From: Sphingobacterium sp. UBA2700
Lineage (GTDB): Bacteria; Bacteroidota; Bacteroidia; Sphingobacteriales; Sphingobacteriaceae
Assembly (NCBI GenBank): GCA_002354335.1
Contig: DELI01000030.1
Location: 1 to 64,000, forward strand
Direction: 5' to 3'
Length of the DNA: 64,000 nucleotides
Both the position numbers and the translations under genes were made by a program. Below, piece by piece: positions 62,167 to 64,000 of this stretch. Each line of letters opens with the position of its first letter. The stretch's first letter is position 1. The notes under the pieces were generated by a model. That model was not told where the DNA came from. It saw nothing but the letters and a program-made list of their open reading frames with translations, and searched no databases.

Positions 62167-63755
62167 TACACATACTTCAACCGTTCCTCTTCCAAATCAA
62201 TCTGATAAATCTGCTGTCTTATAATGTCTTCATCATATTCGGCTTCTTTATTCAATGTGGTCAAATACGAACGTTGTTCGGCGAAGATATCTAAGAGAAT
62301 CTCCCGGCTTGTATCATCCATCCAAGAACTATCTTGCACCTTCGATTGATCCTCCCAATGTTTTAAAATCCTTTCCATTCCGGCGTGGCCAAGATATTGC
62401 TGTTCATATTTTTCCTTTACAAAAGAATACACATGCTGCTTAAGACCAGTTTTCATCTTTAAGCGTGTATTCCTTTCTTGGTCTTCATCATTTTCTAATC
62501 CTACAAAAAGCTTAGTCTTTTCAATTAGGTAAGGCAATGTTAGACCTTGAATTACAAGCGTTAAAAGAATAGCGACAAAGGTAATAAAGAGAATCAAATT
62601 TCGATAGGGAAACGCAGCGCCGTTTGGAAGGGTCAGCGGAATAGCAAGGGCTGCCGCAAGCGACACCACGCCCCTCATACCAGTCCAACCCATTAATAAC
62701 GGTGTTGTCCAGCGTCTTTTTGAGAATTGTTGTTGATGGGCAACTTGCGGACGAAAAATAATAGTTGCGAACATCGCAGCATAGGCCGACAATATTCTAG
62801 CAATAATCAATACCAGTGTCACTAGTATACCATATCCAATAGCTGTGGAAAGCGGCAATCCATTAGATCGCATCCCGGCCACGATTTCAGGAAGCTCAAG
62901 CCCGATAAGCAAAAACACCATACCGTTCAACAGAAATACAAAGCTCTCCCAGACACTGTATCCCTTGATCCGACTGCTACTCGATAAATAGCTAAGGCGT
63001 TTCGCAGAAAGAAATAGCCCACCGGCAACAACAGCTAGAACACCGGAGCAATGTACCTGCTCAGCAATCCAATACATAAAATAAGGTTCTATCAAGGTAA
63101 GCGCGATATCAGATGGAGCATCAGTTGATAAGCGCTTATGTATCCACATGAAAATCAATGCTATTAACAATCCAATTCCCACTCCTCCGAATAGCATCCA
63201 AAGAAAATCGACAGCCGCTTCTTGCCAGATGAATTGACCGGTGCCAACCGCTACTAATGCAAATCGAAAAATAATAAGCGATGAGGCATCGTTAAGTAAA
63301 CTCTCGCCCTCAAGTATGGCCTGCGTGGATTTGGGAATCTTAACAAATTTGGTAATCGCACCTGTGCTCACAGCGTCTGGAGGGGATACAATGCCTCCGA
63401 GAACAAAACCTAGAGCAATGTTAAAACCTGGGATCACCTGATTGGTAACAATAGCAACAAGGAGCGCCGTGAAAAATACGACCAGAAAAGCAAAGCTCCC
63501 GATAATACGCCACCATTTCTTCATTTCTTTAAATGACACTCCCCACGCTGCTTCAAACAGCAAAGGAGGCAGAAAAATAAAAAATATCAAGTCTGGGTCA
63601 ATCTTGATTATTGGCAAACCAGGAATGAAACTGATTGCTAAACCAGCAATGACCAATAGAATCGGATATGCGATCTTCATTTTGTTGGCCCAAATCGTTA
63701 AAAATACGGTCAACAAAATTAGCATCAAAACAAAAGGTAGCAACGTATGCATCAT
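62166..63755 (-). CDS. Na+/H+ antiporter (CPA1/NhaP family)
   Basis: A 529-residue antiporter with about 12 helices. Family stretches are LAISFIPGLPIIKIDPDLIFFIFLPPLLFEAAW near 40-72, GGIVSPPDAVSTGAITKFVKIPKSTQAILEGESLLNDASSLIIF near 125-170 (with the paired N-D ion-binding residues), and GMRGVVSLAAALAIPLTLPNG near 360-380. The C-terminal 110 residues form a soluble helical tail. I chose the ATG at 63755; the frame extends to a TTG at 63779. Sodium or potassium efflux at the inner membrane is the expected role. NhaA at 19.4 kb is a second, unrelated antiporter. Confidence 0.93.
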   Translation of the reverse strand: MMHTLLPFVLMLILLTVFLTIWANKMKIAYPILLVIAGLAISFIPGLPIIKIDPDLIFFIFLPPLLFEAAWGVSFKEMKKWWRIIGSFAFLVVFFTALLVAIVTNQVIPGFNIALGFVLGGIVSPPDAVSTGAITKFVKIPKSTQAILEGESLLNDASSLIIFRFALVAVGTGQFIWQEAAVDFLWMLFGGVGIGLLIALIFMWIHKRLSTDAPSDIALTLIEPYFMYWIAEQVHCSGVLAVVAGGLFLSAKRLSYLSSSSRIKGYSVWESFVFLLNGMVFLLIGLELPEIVAGMRSNGLPLSTAIGYGILVTLVLIIARILSAYAAMFATIIFRPQVAHQQQFSKRRWTTPLLMGWTGMRGVVSLAAALAIPLTLPNGAAFPYRNLILFITFVAILLTLVIQGLTLPYLIEKTKLFVGLENDEDQERNTRLKMKTGLKQHVYSFVKEKYEQQYLGHAGMERILKHWEDQSKVQDSSWMDDTSREILLDIFAEQRSYLTTLNKEAEYDEDIIRQQIYQIDLEEERLKYV

Positions 63756-64000
63756 ATAAGCAGTGTGATAGTTTTTCAAAAATGAGGGACACTAAATACG
63801 TTATTATCTGTTATATTTTTAGCTAACGCAACTTGCCGAATCGCAAACTTATTTAGTTTGTGGTTAGATGCCGACATCCACATTTCAAAAGGAAAAAACA
63901 ATTGTGTGATGCAGCCCACATTTTGTGTAAGAAATGTCCACTTTTTAGCTAGTTTTACTACATCATTACCACACGACATATTAAGTGTAAATCACACACT

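Noticed and set aside
63776..63979. 67-aa minus-strand ORF at the right edge
   Set aside because: It has no recognisable feature and reaches into the antiporter upstream region; I see nothing gene-like in 63780-64000.

Overview
The window is a piece of a Bacteroidota chromosome, most likely Sphingobacteriaceae (Sphingobacterium-like). The grounds are moderate GC content, weak ribosome binding sites, promoter boxes of the TTTG / TAnnTTTG type, a TonB-dependent receptor with a carboxypeptidase-like N-terminal domain, a grasp-with-spasm peptide cluster, DUF1573 and KpsF/KdsA genes, and an intergenic layout full of short repeats. I saw no rRNA, tRNA, transposase, phage gene or CRISPR array.

Layout. 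0.2-7.3 kb: a ribosomally made, modified peptide operon with an ATP-grasp ligase, a 59-residue unknown, a SPASM protein, a C39-peptidase ABC exporter, an HlyD-type adaptor and a TolC-type outer membrane channel. 7.4-10.1 kb: an ArsC-like protein, a double universal stress protein and a DUF389 membrane protein. 10.2-17.9 kb (minus strand): a beta-helix secreted protein, a tyrosine-phosphatase-like protein, a TonB-dependent receptor and a membrane-bound AraC regulator. 18-20.5 kb: a small lipoprotein, an 86-bp tandem array and NhaA. 20.7-28.1 kb: an ABC-2 exporter, then EngB, a UbiA-type prenyltransferase, TopA, a small conserved protein and Cmk. 28.2-34.6 kb: a small coiled-coil protein, an aminotransferase, a DUF1573 protein, KpsF, RecQ and KdsA; the two Kdo genes flank recQ. 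35-39.3 kb: DnaJ-GrpE, FtsE, a LuxC-like acyl-CoA reductase and a ferredoxin. 40-51.6 kb: a dicarboxylate symporter, a Pst-type ABC importer and, divergent from it, a complete assimilatory sulfate-reduction operon that also makes siroheme (sulfite reductase-HEPN, CobA, SirC-like, APS reductase, CysD, CysN). 51.9-61.6 kb: a six-gene membrane-stress module (YbjN-like, PspA, DUF4177, OB-fold membrane protein, flotillin, giant AAA+ ATPase) divergent from an XRE regulator. 62.2-63.8 kb: a CPA1 Na+/H+ antiporter.

The most unusual material lies between genes. Degenerate 7-bp tandem repeats (TTAGTAC/TTAGACA type) begin at or very near the stop codons of at least seven genes, always with the TAG-bearing strand matching the gene. 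Because 7 is not a multiple of 3, such a tract puts stop codons in all three frames. The same heptamers form inverted ends (AAGACC...GGTCTT) around spacers, and they occur next to two further repeat families: a GGATCC-centred palindrome with GAACCAGG/CCTGGTTC ends, and a CCCAATC-rich hairpin element. The peptide operon and the PspA-flotillin-ATPase module are the best candidates for poorly described protein systems.
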